This document shows, one piece after another, positions 1-11,205 of a stretch of 64,000 nt of DNA. The notes under the pieces were generated by a model that was not told the DNA's origin, ran no database searches, and saw nothing but the letters and a program-made list of their open reading frames with translations. Source of the DNA: Acheta domesticus (Eukaryota; Arthropoda; Insecta; Orthoptera; Gryllidae); contig JAHLJT010000631.1 in assembly GCA_031308135.1 (NCBI GenBank), positions 220,327,584 through 220,391,583 on the forward strand, in the 5' to 3' direction. Position 1 is the first letter of the stretch. Every line of letters begins with the position of its first letter. The translations under genes and the position numbers were made by a program.

Positions 1-333
1 CTGTTATGGCTAGTGGAGTTCAGAGTTAGTGCAAGTATTAACTAGTGTTTTGTGAATAAAATTTAGGAATTTTTTAAAATGATCTAGCTAAACCCGTGCG
101 ATTACATCACACAGCAATAAGTGATGTAGGAAAGTTAGGACCGAAAACACTACATATCTACAACAATAATTAAGTTTCGTATTTACCGAGACCGTTAAGG
201 CGGGTAAACATACACAGTACAGTTTTCGTGCAGATTTGACGTACAGAAAACGTGAAGACCAGACTGCATGATTTCTGCCTGAAACCATTTGAACATGTCC
301 ATAATTGTCCATAAATAAAGCCTAGTTTGACTC

Positions 334-1184
334 AAGTACCTCTAGGGGCAAAATCGTTCATTAATGAATTTGTAAATCCACGCGACGGTAATCGGCCATT
401 TTGATTTTGTGGCTGTGTGTCCAAGTTCGATTGTGTCAAGTGATATGATAAACTACCTCTTTCCCCATTCCCGACTTCCTATTTTTATTCTCTATGCTCC
501 TCATGGTTAATTAATACTTTATAAAAATCACAGCAAGAACGCACACACAGAAATACTCTCACTGAAAGTTTGGTATCAAGAAATCGATGTTTAAAACATC
601 GACATTTTTATAGAAACTTTGATGTTTTGAAATCATCGACATCGATGTCACATCCCTAATGCGCACAGGCACTTTTTTTAGGCACAATTCAGTTGTTTCC
701 CCGAAGATCACAGCGGAATATTCAGGCAATTCGTACAGAATTCATACAAAAAACGTACGGACCAAGTATGCACGACGTTTGGCTTTTGGCTTTTATACTT
801 CTAGTTTGAGATCTTGAAGTTTCTGTACAGTAACTGAGAATATGCACGGAAACTATACCTCGTTACAGAATTAATATATATGATTTACTCATGTTGTGCA
901 CGACAATGTCGCTGTGACTTTTAGAACACATTGTTTATTAAAGGTTCAAACACTAATATTACTCACTTTTCAAAGTAAATTTGAACTAACTAACAAATTA
1001 TTAATGAAATATCAGGAATAGAGAAAATACTAAACAATTAAACTCACTGTCAAATCGTTGTGGTTGTTTTTGAAAATTTCGCAGTAATCTGAAAACCCGA
1101 CCAAAACCGCAAGTTTTGATGCATTTCCGCCCAATGAGCTATTTTCCGCGAATTCAATTTTTGTGTTGCCAGATAGTTGAAAAG
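334..1184. other. No gene seen (left edge)
   Basis: AT-rich sequence between the terminal-repeat motif near 83 and the inverted repeat copy. It contains a small palindromic ATCGATGT cluster at 583-645 (ATCGATGTTTAAAACATCGA). Nothing coding. Confidence 0.6.
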
Positions 1185-2376
1185 TGAATATCGTAGTGGG
1201 CCACACTGCTAAACCATACCTACGATTTCTTCCAAAATGGATATTCCCCGGTCGACCTGATTCTAGCCGAAGCTTTGAGATTTTTAAACTGATTCTTCAA
1301 AATTTGGGGGTAATTTATATAAAGCCCCCCGGGTATTTTCACAATTTTCTCAAAAACGGCTCCAAATTTTTTCTTTAAATTTCTAGTATGAATAGAGCAA
1401 AATACACTTATTAACATGGCGTAAGTCCGATTTTCTCGGATAACACTGAATTTTGAAAATTTTCAAAGTTTTAATTTTTTCGGCGTTTTTCTCCAACTAC
1501 AAAATTGAAGATAGAGATTTTTCTTCAATTAAAATGTGTGGTGCATATTGAGTTCTTTCATAAAGGTCATGTAAATGTTTTTCAAAATTTTAGTAGTTTT
1601 CGTGCAATATGTGCAATTTTAAAAAATTACAAAAACCTGATTTTCTCAAAAACGGCTCCAAATTTTTTCTTTAAACTTTTGGTAGAGATAGTGGTAAATG
1701 TACTCTATCAGATGACATAAAAGCCATACTGGTCAATTGGTTGGTTTTTTCAAAAATTACAAAAGTGTACATTTTTTTACTTGTCTCTCACGTCGTTAAT
1801 ATTTACATTATCGGCGATTTTTTTACATTATTATATTTACAATTATATATGCTTTAAATAATGTCAAGTAAAGTTTCTCGAAAACAACCGTTTTCTGTGA
1901 AAAGCAGCTCAAATTTCGGCATTTTCAGAAATGCTCAAACGCCATTTTCTCGTATACGGCTGCAAATTTTTTCTTGAAACTTTTGTAACGGATAGTGCTA
2001 ATTACACTCTTTAGTATAGCGTAAAGTTTATTTTGAGTTTTTTTGTTTTTTCAAAAAGTACATAATTGTAATTTTTTTGAAAGATCTCTCACATCATTAA
2101 TATGCACATTCCCAGCAATTTGTAAACATTATTATATTTGTGAGTGTAAGTGCTTCAAATAACTTTTAATAAAGTATTTTGAAAACTCAATCATTTTCCG
2201 TGAAAATGAGCTTCAAAGTTTGCAAATTCAGTAGCGCAAAACGCTATTTTCTCTTAAACGGCACATGATTTTTAAAAGAAAATTGCCATTTATGACTAGG
2301 TTTTTGTGTTTTTTAATATTCTAAAATTAATATTTCCATTCTACCAATAGGAAACCGAAATATTAAGAAAATGACA
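1185..2376 (-). repeat. Copy of the AT-rich 1.6-kb repeat family, inverted, both ends missing
   Basis: Reverse complement of the family described at 16923-18515. Shared landmarks, read on the minus strand, are a segment near the intact copy's AGAAAT poly-A module, the gene-free modules with GAGCCGTTTTTGAGAAAAT, and a CCTATTGGTAGAAYGG segment near 2340. The terminal ~300 bases with the GGAC tract are absent. Confidence 0.75.
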
Positions 2377-2965
2377 ATAGTATATTATGCAATTAGTTTA
2401 TAACGTCCTTTTTTACAGGAATTTTTTTTTATTTATTTACGTCAAAAACAGTTAAAAACTGCGTATGACGAGCTATGGGGAGAAGTGAATTTTTTGCACG
2501 TTTTCATAATTCTGTGGTCTCTATCCTAAACCATATTCTAGTCGAATTTTGAATACAGAAAAGAGAGTTTTTTTTCGAGTTTTGTTGACAAAATATTCGC
2601 TCCTATATAATAAAATATATTTTCAAAGGTAAATTAGCTATAAATTTCTGCCCTGAACCCTCATGTTCTTCATGAAAGAATAATACTTTTTGCCGCGATA
2701 ATATGAAAAACGATAATTTGAATAACTATATTTCCCACTGAAATTCAGAAGACGTGCACAAATAATGAAGTTACATTTATGTCCAGAAGCAAAACAAGGG
2801 ACCATCTCAGCATTTGCTCAAGGATCAGGGAAACTGGACGAAAAACCTGATCGAGATGGGGGCCATTAACCCAGAAACTGTGGTACAATACTTGTTACAG
2901 GTTCTTTAGAATTATACAGTCCAAATGATAAATAATTACATTAACTATCATTGTTAAAATTAATT

Positions 2966-4381
2966 CTACTTTCCTTTTTGATGCTCGGTATAGTCTCGAA
3001 TTGTATAGAAACAGTTATGCAGCAGAAAAGATTTTACTTGGGACTTAAACTTTTCTATTGAATTTAATCGTTTAATGTCTTCTGGCAAAGTGTTGTAGAG
3101 TAATGTATATGAATTGTATGTGAATGTTTTGTAGTGAGCTGTTGATACTGCCACCTGGTGAATATGATTACTACGTCGTGTGTTATAATTATAGACATCG
3201 GCGTTTGCTGAAAATATATTCCCGTCCTTAAGTAAGTCATTTTTGACAAAAACTACTGATTCGTAAATCAGGAGACAAGGTAATGGTAAAATTCCTAGAT
3301 TAATAAAGAGTGACTTACAAGAATCACGTGGGTTGGATTTGCTTATTATTCGTACAATTCTTTTTTGTAATCTGAAAGTCTGTGAACTATAAGATGTGTT
3401 TCCCCAAAATATTATGCCATATCTCAGGCGGGAGTGAACATTGGCAAAATATACACAACGAGCTGTATGAAGGCTGACGGAATTTGAAAGAATTCTGAAT
3501 GCGTAGCATAATGAGCTTAATTTTGTGTTCAATTCATTTAAGTGGGCATTCCATTTGAGGTTTGACTGAATTGATAGACCTAAAAATTTTGTTACATTAA
3601 CATCAGTCAATGGCACACCGTTCATTTTCAATGGAGTACAGGATTTTTTATTTGATATGGAAAACTGCATTGAAACTGTTTTATTTTCATTTACTTTTAA
3701 TTTGTTATTACGGAACCAATTTGAAACGTCTGATATTGTACTATTTACGGTTTCTTTGTTGCAAAGAATATTTGTATCATCCGCAAAGAGAACTGTTCTT
3801 CCGTTTCGAATCGCTAAGGGCATGTCATTTACGTATAATAGGAAGAGAATAGGGCCTAAAATCGATCCTTGCGGGACTCCACGTACAATTGGCAAAGAAC
3901 CGGAAAGGTGTGTACGTAAAGTTCCATCATTCCAGTAAGGTATTTCTACTCTCTGAGATCGTTGTTTAAGGTACGAACATAGCCAATCTAGAGCAATACC
4001 ACGGATTCCATACGAAGGTAATTTTGAAAGTAAAATGTTATGATCAATGACGTCAAAAGCTTTTGAAAGATCTAGAAATATTCCAATAGTTGCTTCGTTT
4101 TGATCCAATGATGAGGCAACATCCTTAAGAAAAGAAAAAATGGCTGTTTCAGTAGATTTTGATTTCCGGAATCCATGTTGGCAATTTGAAAACGCGTCGT
4201 GTTTATTCAGAAAGGTTTCCATTCGCACATAAAAAAGTCTCTCTAATATTTTTGAAAAAACTGACAAAAGAGAAATTGGCCGATAATTTTGAACTTCATT
4301 TTTTTTTGCCTTTTTTGAAGAGCGGCTTAATCTTAGCTGTTTTAAAAATATCTGGAAAAATTCCGGTGCATAAGGATGCAT
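2966..4381 (-). pseudogene. LINE ORF2 fragment: reverse transcriptase domain and C-terminus
   Basis: 471-codon open segment. Recognisable reverse transcriptase blocks in order are NYRPISLLSVFSKILERL, QHGFRKSKSTETAIF, LDLSKAFDVIDHNILL (catalytic Asp of motif A), GVPQGSILGPILFLLYVND (motif B) and VLFADDTNIL (the catalytic FADD box). It continues through a thumb-like region (TKFLGLSIQSNLKW) and a C-terminal stretch with an NTRRSN motif. The domain core looks intact, so the copy is fairly young, but the upstream frame is disrupted and ORF2 cannot be made as one protein. Confidence 0.88.
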
Positions 4382-5653
4382 TAAATATGTGAGTTAACGG
4401 GTGTATAATGGCTGGCGCGCACGTCTTTAACAAACAATCCGGAAATTCATCTAAACCGGCCGAATATTTATTTTTTAATTTACCGATTATTTTGAGAATT
4501 TCATAGGAAGAGGTTTCGGAAACGAACATATAGTGTCTAAGACTTTTAGGGAAACGTCAGATGTTGAATTTTGTGGCTGAAAACCCTTAGTGAGATTGAC
4601 AGCAATTCTCGAAAAGTATTGGTTAAAGAGACTAGCCACTGTTGCCGGATCGTTCACATCTCTATCGTTATCTTTTAAAACAACATTCTCTATAAGGTTT
4701 CTAGTTGGTTTGGTCGCATTTTTTACTATATCCCACATTGATTTTGTTTTGTTATTTGAGTTCAAAATATCCTGATCGTGTTTCATGATTTTAGCCTGCC
4801 TTATGACTTTTCTTAACAATGATTTGTATTTTTTAAAGTACAGGAGGAAATCTTGAGATACGTTATGATGCTTAGAAATGAAAGAAAGAATTCGTTTGTT
4901 TTTACATGATGTTCTAATCCCTTGTGTTATCCAAGAATTGTTTTTGCGTGAAATATTTAATTTTCTTTTCTGAAGAGGAAAGCAAGTGTTAAAATGAAAT
5001 GAAAGCGTTGAAAAAAAAGAATAATATTGATCGTTTGTATCAATAGTATTATAAACTGCGTCCCATGACTCCTGCAGCAAGTAATCAATGAATAATTTTA
5101 TTTTACTTTTAGAAAACACTCTACTCATACGTGTATTATTTATTGTGTCATTGTTCGCATTTCGTATAATGGTAAGAATTTGTGCATCGTGGTCACTGTA
5201 TCCTAAATCTTTTGTTTCAATTTCATGTCGAGTAGTGGTTTTGTTAATTATAATTTGATCGATTGCCTTCTTTGAATTTACTGTGATCCGTGTAGGTACT
5301 TTTATTGTAATATCTAAATTGAAGGAATTAATTAAGTTAAGAAACTGCTCTTTCTCGCAAGATTCGACCAGAAAATCAATGTTAAAATCTCCACATACAA
5401 CAATGGATTCAAAAGAGCGATTGATGACTTTGATAAGTGTTATCTCTAGTTTTTCTAAGAACAAAATGTAATCTGCAGCTCTCTTTGTTGGAGGCCTGTA
5501 GATGCAAAGCAAAATCATTTTTAGCACAGGAAGATGTACAACAGAAATTTCAAAAACTAGATAAGAAGATATTACCAAACGAACGACGTTAGAAGTGAGT
5601 TCTGTAATATCTTCTTGCGAGTGCAAAAAACAAACATTATAAACGAATTGCAT
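4296..5653 (-). pseudogene. LINE ORF2 fragment: AP-endonuclease C-terminal half and linker
   Basis: The segment 4487-5653 shows the second half of an exonuclease/endonuclease/phosphatase fold: IYRPP, VVCGDFNID (catalytic Asp/Asn), then DQIIIN and GYSDHDAQIL (the terminal S-D-H box). The N-terminal catalytic Glu block is absent. A separate frame at 4296-4529 carries the linker that precedes the reverse transcriptase (SAGLDEFPDCLLK, LFKKGKKK). Switching between frames at about 4500 and 4300 marks two inactivating frameshifts. Confidence 0.82.
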
Positions 5654-5829
5654 ATACTATTTTTCGTATAACAGTATTATAAGGATTTAAGGGAGCGAAA
5701 TTAATTGTGTTAAGTTGTAATTCGTAGCTGTAGAAGATTTCAAATTCATGTTTTGACGTCATGAATGCTACCTAAGCGACAAATTTGTTTACAAATGGCA
5801 ATTAGTTTGAAAGTCGCGATTCAAGTATA

Positions 5830-6406
5830 ATGGATTTGTCTAGAGAAATTCTGGAAGAAGCTGCAAAAGCAGAAAATGTTATGATACCGAAAATGCCTTG
5901 CAGACTTTATGAGAAACTACTTAAAGTTAAGGAAATTTATGGATAAAAAATATGCAAATTTATTATGCAAAGGTGCTGTTCTTTCGTATCTGTCGGAGCA
6001 GTTTGGTTAAGTATAATGCACATGCTATAATAAAGACGTTTGTTAAGTTAATGCAGGCTTCTTTAAACATTAAGTCCACAGCATGTAAAGCGTCGACACT
6101 ATAGTGCACGTGTTCCATATTAAAGGAAATGCTAAAGATCAAAGACAATATTGATATTGGAACTTTTCATAAAGTAAGTTAACTTATGAAACAGGCAAAT
6201 GTAAGATATCAACCTATAAAGACAATGGTATTTTCCCAAGAAGATGTAAACACACTTCTTACAAAAGCTGATGATGAAACTTTTCTTTTAATGAAGGTAT
6301 AATAATGACAGTGACAATAATAGTTAAGTTTTATGTATTAACTGGTGTATTGTATTAATAACTGTTATGATTTTCAGGTTGTTTCTATTTTTGGCTTAGG
6401 GCTTTA
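5830..6406 (+). pseudogene. Tyrosine-recombinase-like (Crypton-type) pseudogene fragment with a probable intron
   Basis: The plus strand starts MDLSREILEEAAKAENVM...CRLYEKLLKVKEIYG, then, after stops and frame changes, CSILKEMLKIKDNIDI, RYQPIKTMVFSQEDVN and TFLLMK. In order, these resemble the N-terminal core-binding part of a tyrosine-recombinase-like family common in insect genomes (Crypton-derived type); I recognise the pattern from memory and cannot confirm it by search. After LLMK a consensus intron of 81 bp (GT at 6297, AG at 6377) leads to VVSIFGL in frame, the expected next block. The catalytic C-terminal part is missing: the frame runs into a repeat fragment at about 6407. Not functional. 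Confidence 0.5.
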
Positions 6407-6475
6407 CCCAAGGAAATAGAAAACTAATACGGGAAAGTCTGTGCCATTCTGTAGCACCACTAGTTTTTCAAACAT
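6405..6475 (-). repeat. 70-bp fragment of the 1.6-kb repeat family (its 5' terminus, inverted)
   Basis: Reverse complement of the family start: it reads TAGTGGTGCTACAGAATGG then CACAGACTTTCCCGTATTAG and stops at CCTTGGG. It abuts the truncated recombinase pseudogene, so insertion or a later deletion may have cut that gene. Confidence 0.75.
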
Positions 6476-7689
6476 ATTACATTATTTTCTTTAACGGCAT
6501 ATTTCTATTTGAGAATTAATGAAGCTGGGACACAACTTATATAATATAGAGATTCTTATAACCTTACATTTTATTAATGTGTATGCATACATATAATATA
6601 TAAGGAACAAAATAATAAGTTTTTTTATTTACTCGATCGTACGGAGTTGAACTGATTATATCGCACAGCCTCTAGTTGATTGAAAACTCTACTAATAAAT
6701 TTCATTAGAATCTTAATAGTAAATATATAGTGGCTCTTCAGTTGAACAGAAGTTCTTTTAGTAACTTAGAACCGTCTCTGACATCACTTAGATAATAATG
6801 ACGTCTCTTAAAATATAAAAATGACAACGTAACAAACATTAACACAATTTTAATTTTAAAAGTCTTGATCACTCAGTTCTTCTTCTATTATTGGTTTTGT
6901 TTTTAGGATTATACGCTCTCATTCGGCTGAGCATTGACTTTGTAATTTCAAAATTTTGACAGCACTGTTTCGGTTGCATGCCTTTTATAAATTCATTGCT
7001 CAACAAAACACCAGTCATCGTCCATGTATTCAAACGATTGCGAATATTTGTTTTTGACAAATTGACTTAACTGAAAACCCGCTCGCACTGAGCTTTGACA
7101 TGTATTATTGTACTTTTATTTGTACGATAAGAATCGTACGTCTGGCAACACTGGACCCGCGGGAGAGACGGAACCGTTTTCCAGCCAAAAAAGCGGTATT
7201 CCGCCAAAGCTGACAACCCTGCATTGAAAATGCGGTACCTCTGGCATCACTGTTCCGGTACCTCGCAAAAATATAGCAAAGAACACAAAGAAAAACACTT
7301 AGCAAAATCGATTTTTAGTTCGGCGAACTTTCGTAAACTCAAAATTTAATACTTCTCCACTTAACTGTATCATTTTTATGAACGTAATGAAATTATAATT
7401 AAAAACGATAAAATATCATAAACCCTAATTTTGTATTTCCTTTTATAATCATTTCATTCACATGGATCCAGTTCTACTACTGTTAATGTTAATAAGTATT
7501 ATGATTATTAAATTACGATGTAAGTAATATAACTGTTTCTATTAAATTAATAATTATTTTTGGTGTTAGTTCCGACACCGAAAATTCTATAAATCAAAAA
7601 CTAATAGAACTTACCATCTAAGTACTAACAACTTACAGAACATTAATCACACAAATAATTCAGCTTACAACAAAATGAAATAACATACA
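6476..7689. other. No gene seen
   Basis: AT-rich spacer. A GC-richer patch at 7135-7265 repeats GGTACCTCTGGCAtCACTG and CGTCTGGCAACACTGG words and may be a small repeat; nothing else is recognisable. Confidence 0.5.
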
Positions 7690-7696
7690 CCTCATC

Positions 7697-9168
7697 CAAC
7701 ACCATCTAGACATACAAGGCCTGCGCACTGCAGTTTTTCAAAGCCAATATGGCGGCTACAAAAAGCCGACTCGTTCGAGTTGAGATGATTCAGTTGTGTA
7801 CGTTGAATAGTACTTGTAGCTTTCAAGTTGTGATTATGTAGATGTAGACTGTTGTTGATAACAGTGAGAATCATGCTGAATAAGGACTGTGTCTCCCAGT
7901 GAGGGAATTATGATAAAAAGTGAAGAGTGTAAGTTGCTAAGTTCAGTGTTTACTTTCAGATTCATGAATTGTATTTGCGAACATGGGAAATTGAGAAGAG
8001 TTCAGTATTCTATTGTGATAATGGACTAAAATCAGTGTTCCTTTAAAACATACACGACTGTCCCGTGGAGCTATGCCTTCTTTGTTGCCCAATTGTCCTG
8101 CTTACTTGAATGGCCCAAGCACTTCTTACAGGGAAGTCCTCAAAAAACGAAATTGCGAGTCTGCTTGCTGCTATTGAAGAAAGTGCCAAAGAAAACATTG
8201 CAAGATTAAATAAAATATCTTTCAGTACTTTTGATGAACTAAGAAGCAAATTGGAGTTGCTTATTTTGGACTATTATTAGTCGATCATTAATAAGGGAGA
8301 CGGTACTCTTTTTCAATATATTGATTGTAATTGTGCCTCTAAAATTATGAATTCAGTTTTGGTGGATAAGGAATCGAAACTCAGTGTTTATAACTGTAAA
8401 AAAAAGGATTAGAAGTTGGAGGTACTTCAATATCAGATAGTGTATGTAATACAAATGAAATTAATGGTATTTTAGAAAATGTTAGGTTAAAGTTATGTTT
8501 TAATACAAGTAGTTATAATAGTCATCACGATGGTTTTGCGTTAATATCAGATCTCTTACTTCTGATCAGTACCACAAATTCACAATTTAACAAACCTGTT
8601 GTTTTTATGCTGGAAAGCATGAAACTCCTTACAAAGAAAAGAAGAGCATATCAGGACAGTTCATGTTTTTTCATATTGCCTTGCATGCATATACCATATA
8701 ACCATATTCTTATAAATATTTCAAACATTTAGGGTTTATAATATTTCCTCATCCTAATGCAGTTATGAGATTGTGTTCATTTCGTTTAGAACCTCAAATG
8801 AAATAAAGTAAAAATTTTTTGAAACGTGCCTGTCACGATGGATGAGATACATTTAAAATCAAGACTTCCAAAATATTTTGAAAAAAAGTATATTCAGAAT
8901 AGAACAGATAGGATTTCATGTACTGTGCGTTGTAAATGGTGATAACAGTATTAATAGAAGTATATGCAGCTTTTTTGCCTGAAAAGGAACACATTTTTAT
9001 GAACAATCTTTCAGCTGAAGAAAGTAAACCTCTTTTCTTCTTATTTGATAATGTAATATTTTTGTCTGGTAACCACAATTTGACTTAGCATTTCAGTTTG
9101 TATGGCCTTTTCAGGCGGCCATCTTGAATGACTGCTCAGGCCTTGTAAAGTATGTCTAGGTGGTGTTG
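7697..9168 (+). mobile_element. P-superfamily DNA transposon with TIRs and flush 7-bp target duplication
   Basis: A 1472-bp element. The left end reads CAACACCATCTAGACATAC and AAGGCCTG; the right end, reverse-complemented, reads CAACACCACCTAGACATAC, TTTAC and AAGGCCTG. The 7-mer cctcatc stands immediately outside both ends (7690-7696 and 9169-9175). Inside is a decayed transposase with P-element/THAP9-like blocks. The classic P element makes 8-bp duplications, while the related 1360/Galileo group makes 7-bp ones, so the 7-bp footprint points to that branch. It is shorter than an autonomous copy and full of stops, so it is dead or was mobilised in trans. Confidence 0.82.
8040..9075 (+). pseudogene. 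Decayed P-element/THAP-like transposase
   Basis: Recognisable pieces in several frames, in the order expected of the family: SSCFFILPCMH near 8665, then KHLGFIIFPHPNAVMRLCS near 8725-8780 and MDEIHLKSRLPKYFEKKYI near 8838-8895. The LPHP-like block followed by an I/MDE-I-H-x-K block is the typical path into the catalytic core of P/THAP9 transposases. Stops and frameshifts occur throughout. The upstream part (8040-8460) is compatible with the N-terminal linker but is not diagnostic. No THAP zinc finger was found. Confidence 0.55.
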
Positions 9169-9485
9169 CCTCATCTCTGTTTCATCAATATCATTATCCA
9201 ACATGTCTATCAATAAATTTTACCTGTCAGTTCAAAATAACAAAAATTTACAAACGTCCCGTAGTCCAATTATGATTAGTAATCTGAAAACGTACAAACG
9301 AAATGTACATACATTACATACTTAACATTAAAATTTCAGTGATGACATTAAACATATCAGTCATTACGATAAAATAAGTATATTTTATCCATGTACGTGT
9401 AAAGATCTTGAAATGAACTACTTTTTGTGGTAACTTTTCTACACTCTACTTCCATGCAATGTAATCGCACGGGTTCAGCTAGTAT

Positions 9486-9830
9486 ACAAGAAAGTTCATT
9501 TAATACTTACATTGGTAATAATCGTAATTGGTATTAACAATTAGAGATCAAGCAGAATCTCTAACGCAATGCAATACGTTCTCAAAGCTCCGCCATCTTA
9601 CTCTACCACTTCCCGCCAATTTGCCGAGATGCGCATGAAATCAACTTGCCGTTTCGATTCTAGCCGGGAATTTCAAAGAACGCAAATTTCGTAGTTTTTA
9701 ATTAATAAAGGAAAGCAGCGAAGTATTCAATATATAATTTTCTCCACTCCTAATTTTTTTCTCTTTTTTTTTTGAACCTCATTTCTTTAAAACCGTTCAC
9801 TGAGAGGCGAATAAGAGGGACATTAAAATC
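9486..9830 (-). repeat. Repeat flank shared, inverted, with 30240-30568
   Basis: Reverse-complement similarity to 30240-30568: shared blocks include an AAAAAAGAGAAAAAATTAGGAG stretch, GAAAGCAGCGA/TCGCAGCTTTC, a GGCGGCAAATGG/GGCGGGAAGTGG block and TAAGTATTTAATGAACTTTC. Both copies abut the CTAGCTGAACCC end, so flank and end have been duplicated as one unit. Confidence 0.55.
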
Positions 9831-10058
9831 AGCCTTTTTACAGAAATGATATACTTGTATATGATACCCTTACTTACTTGCTGGAACATTCTTTTTCGTT
9901 ACGGCCTGCAAAAGAATCTAGTAGTGCTACAACAGTATATACTTTCCCGTATTATTAGAAGCAGATATGTAGAATTGAAATATTGCACTTTCCGCCCTAC
10001 TAACATCTTAGCTGTTATTTGAAAACGTCCAATTCAATCAAGAAGCGATCAACCACGG

Positions 10059-10351
10059 TGTAAGATATATAGGTGTGTTAACTAGCCGCCCTTTGGAAAA
10101 CTTTTCTGAAGCCACTTTGAGGCTAGTTCCTCGCTTGTCCGTACGGTGCGCACGATCGGTTTGGGTTGCGGTGTAAGATATACATCTTAAGACGACATCT
10201 GAAACTGTGGCTGTTACACATTACACGACCAATCACGACCTTACCGAAATAAGTCCCGAAGATCGCAGCACTTATATGCGAGGACTGTGAGAACTAACCT
10301 CACATTAGCTTCAGTTTTAGGCTGGGAGTTAACACACCTATATATTTTACA
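10059..10351. mobile_element. MITE with perfect 18-bp inverted repeats
   Basis: tatataggtgtgttaact at 10066-10083 is exactly inverted at 10327-10344, and the match extends outward with single mismatches (gtgtaaga against ttgtaaaa). The element is about 290 bp and non-coding; a further gtgtaagatatac copy lies inside near 10170. The size and structure are those of a miniature inverted-repeat element. The TTAA inside the TIR is not at the edge, so a piggyBac origin is not indicated. Superfamily unknown. Confidence 0.6.
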
Positions 10352-10825
10352 AAGTGCAAACAACTCACTGTTTCCATCGCAGTGTTGTCAACATTATGCG
10401 AATTCCACAACTGCTTAAAATATAATACAACATTTTTGTAAAATTGTATTGGAAAAAGAAGTCCGATACCATACAGCTCTATCAAGTCACGTAATTCACA
10501 GAAATTTGCGGCACGGAACGGAATTCAATTGTTGCGTTGCCTGCATTGCCGATACTCCCTTAAAGAGCTAGCAAATTTTATTTCCAGTATTTGAAAAAAA
10601 TCATTTCTTTGAAGATTAATGTGTAAATGTATAACAAAAGCTCGAATGTAAAAACGAACAAAAGTAGTATACAAAATTGCAAATTCTAAGTTTACGACTA
10701 ATCCGGCTGTCTGAAGCGCAGTAAATTTGCAGCGGGCTATTATCACGAAATTATAAAAAAGCTACTCGTATTTTCAAAAAAAGTAAGCATGATCTTATTT
10801 GATCATGTAGTGTTGATAAATATTG

Positions 10826-11205
10826 AGAACACCAGCTGCCATCTATCGACGCCCAAAGTACATTTTTTTCACATTTTCCTAATTTTTCGTTTTCCTAATG
10901 GTAGAACGGAAATATTAATTTTAGAATATTAAATAACCCAAAAACCTCGTCCTTAATGGCAAATAAAAAATGCCGCCTTTTTTAGGAAATGGCGTTTAAG
11001 CGCTACTAAAAAGGCGAAATTTAATTTCTTTTTCACAGAAAATTTTTGAGTTTTCAAAAAACTTCATTTGATGTCATTTGAAGCACTTACATTCACAAAT
11101 ATAATAACGTTTACAAATTACTGTTAATTTACATAAAAAGATTTAAGAAATCTTTCAAAAAAATTACATTTGTATAATTTTTGAATAAGATAAGAGTTTA
11201 TTGTA
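10826..11205 (+). repeat. Partial copy of the 1.6-kb repeat family
   Basis: It starts within the family at the GCTGCCATCTATCG segment and runs through the first ~300-bp module (GAAATGGCGTTTAAGCGCTA, ACATTCACAAATATAATAA) to the TTTGTATAATTTTTGAA stretch. Both termini are missing. Confidence 0.7.

Larger units (their letters stand above)
2760..5655 (-). mobile_element. Truncated non-LTR retrotransposon (LINE) of the jockey/CR1/L2 group
   Basis: A minus-strand LINE with an AP-endonuclease C-terminal half (4487-5653), a connecting segment and a full reverse transcriptase plus C-terminal region (2966-4381). The open frames overlap in different phases near 4500 and near an A/T homopolymer around 4300, so the single ORF2 has been broken by at least two frameshifts. 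The endonuclease N-terminus is missing, as expected for 5' truncation during target-primed insertion. About 200 bases of probable 3' UTR follow the stop at 2966. No clear tail or target duplication was delimited. Clade naming beyond the jockey/CR1/L2 group would need a tree. Confidence 0.85.
83..9483. repeat. Terminal-repeat pair CTAGCTGAACCCGTGCG bounding a composite region
   Basis: An inverted pair of ends: ctagctaaacccgtgcgatt at 83 and its inverse (aatcgcacgggttcagctag) at 9464-9483. The same end motif bounds 30569-34106. The ends extend beyond the core with shared AGAAAAGTTA and AATACTGCA-like blocks. Whether this is one 9.4-kb element with nested insertions or two separate elements in opposite orientation cannot be settled here. 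Confidence 0.4.
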
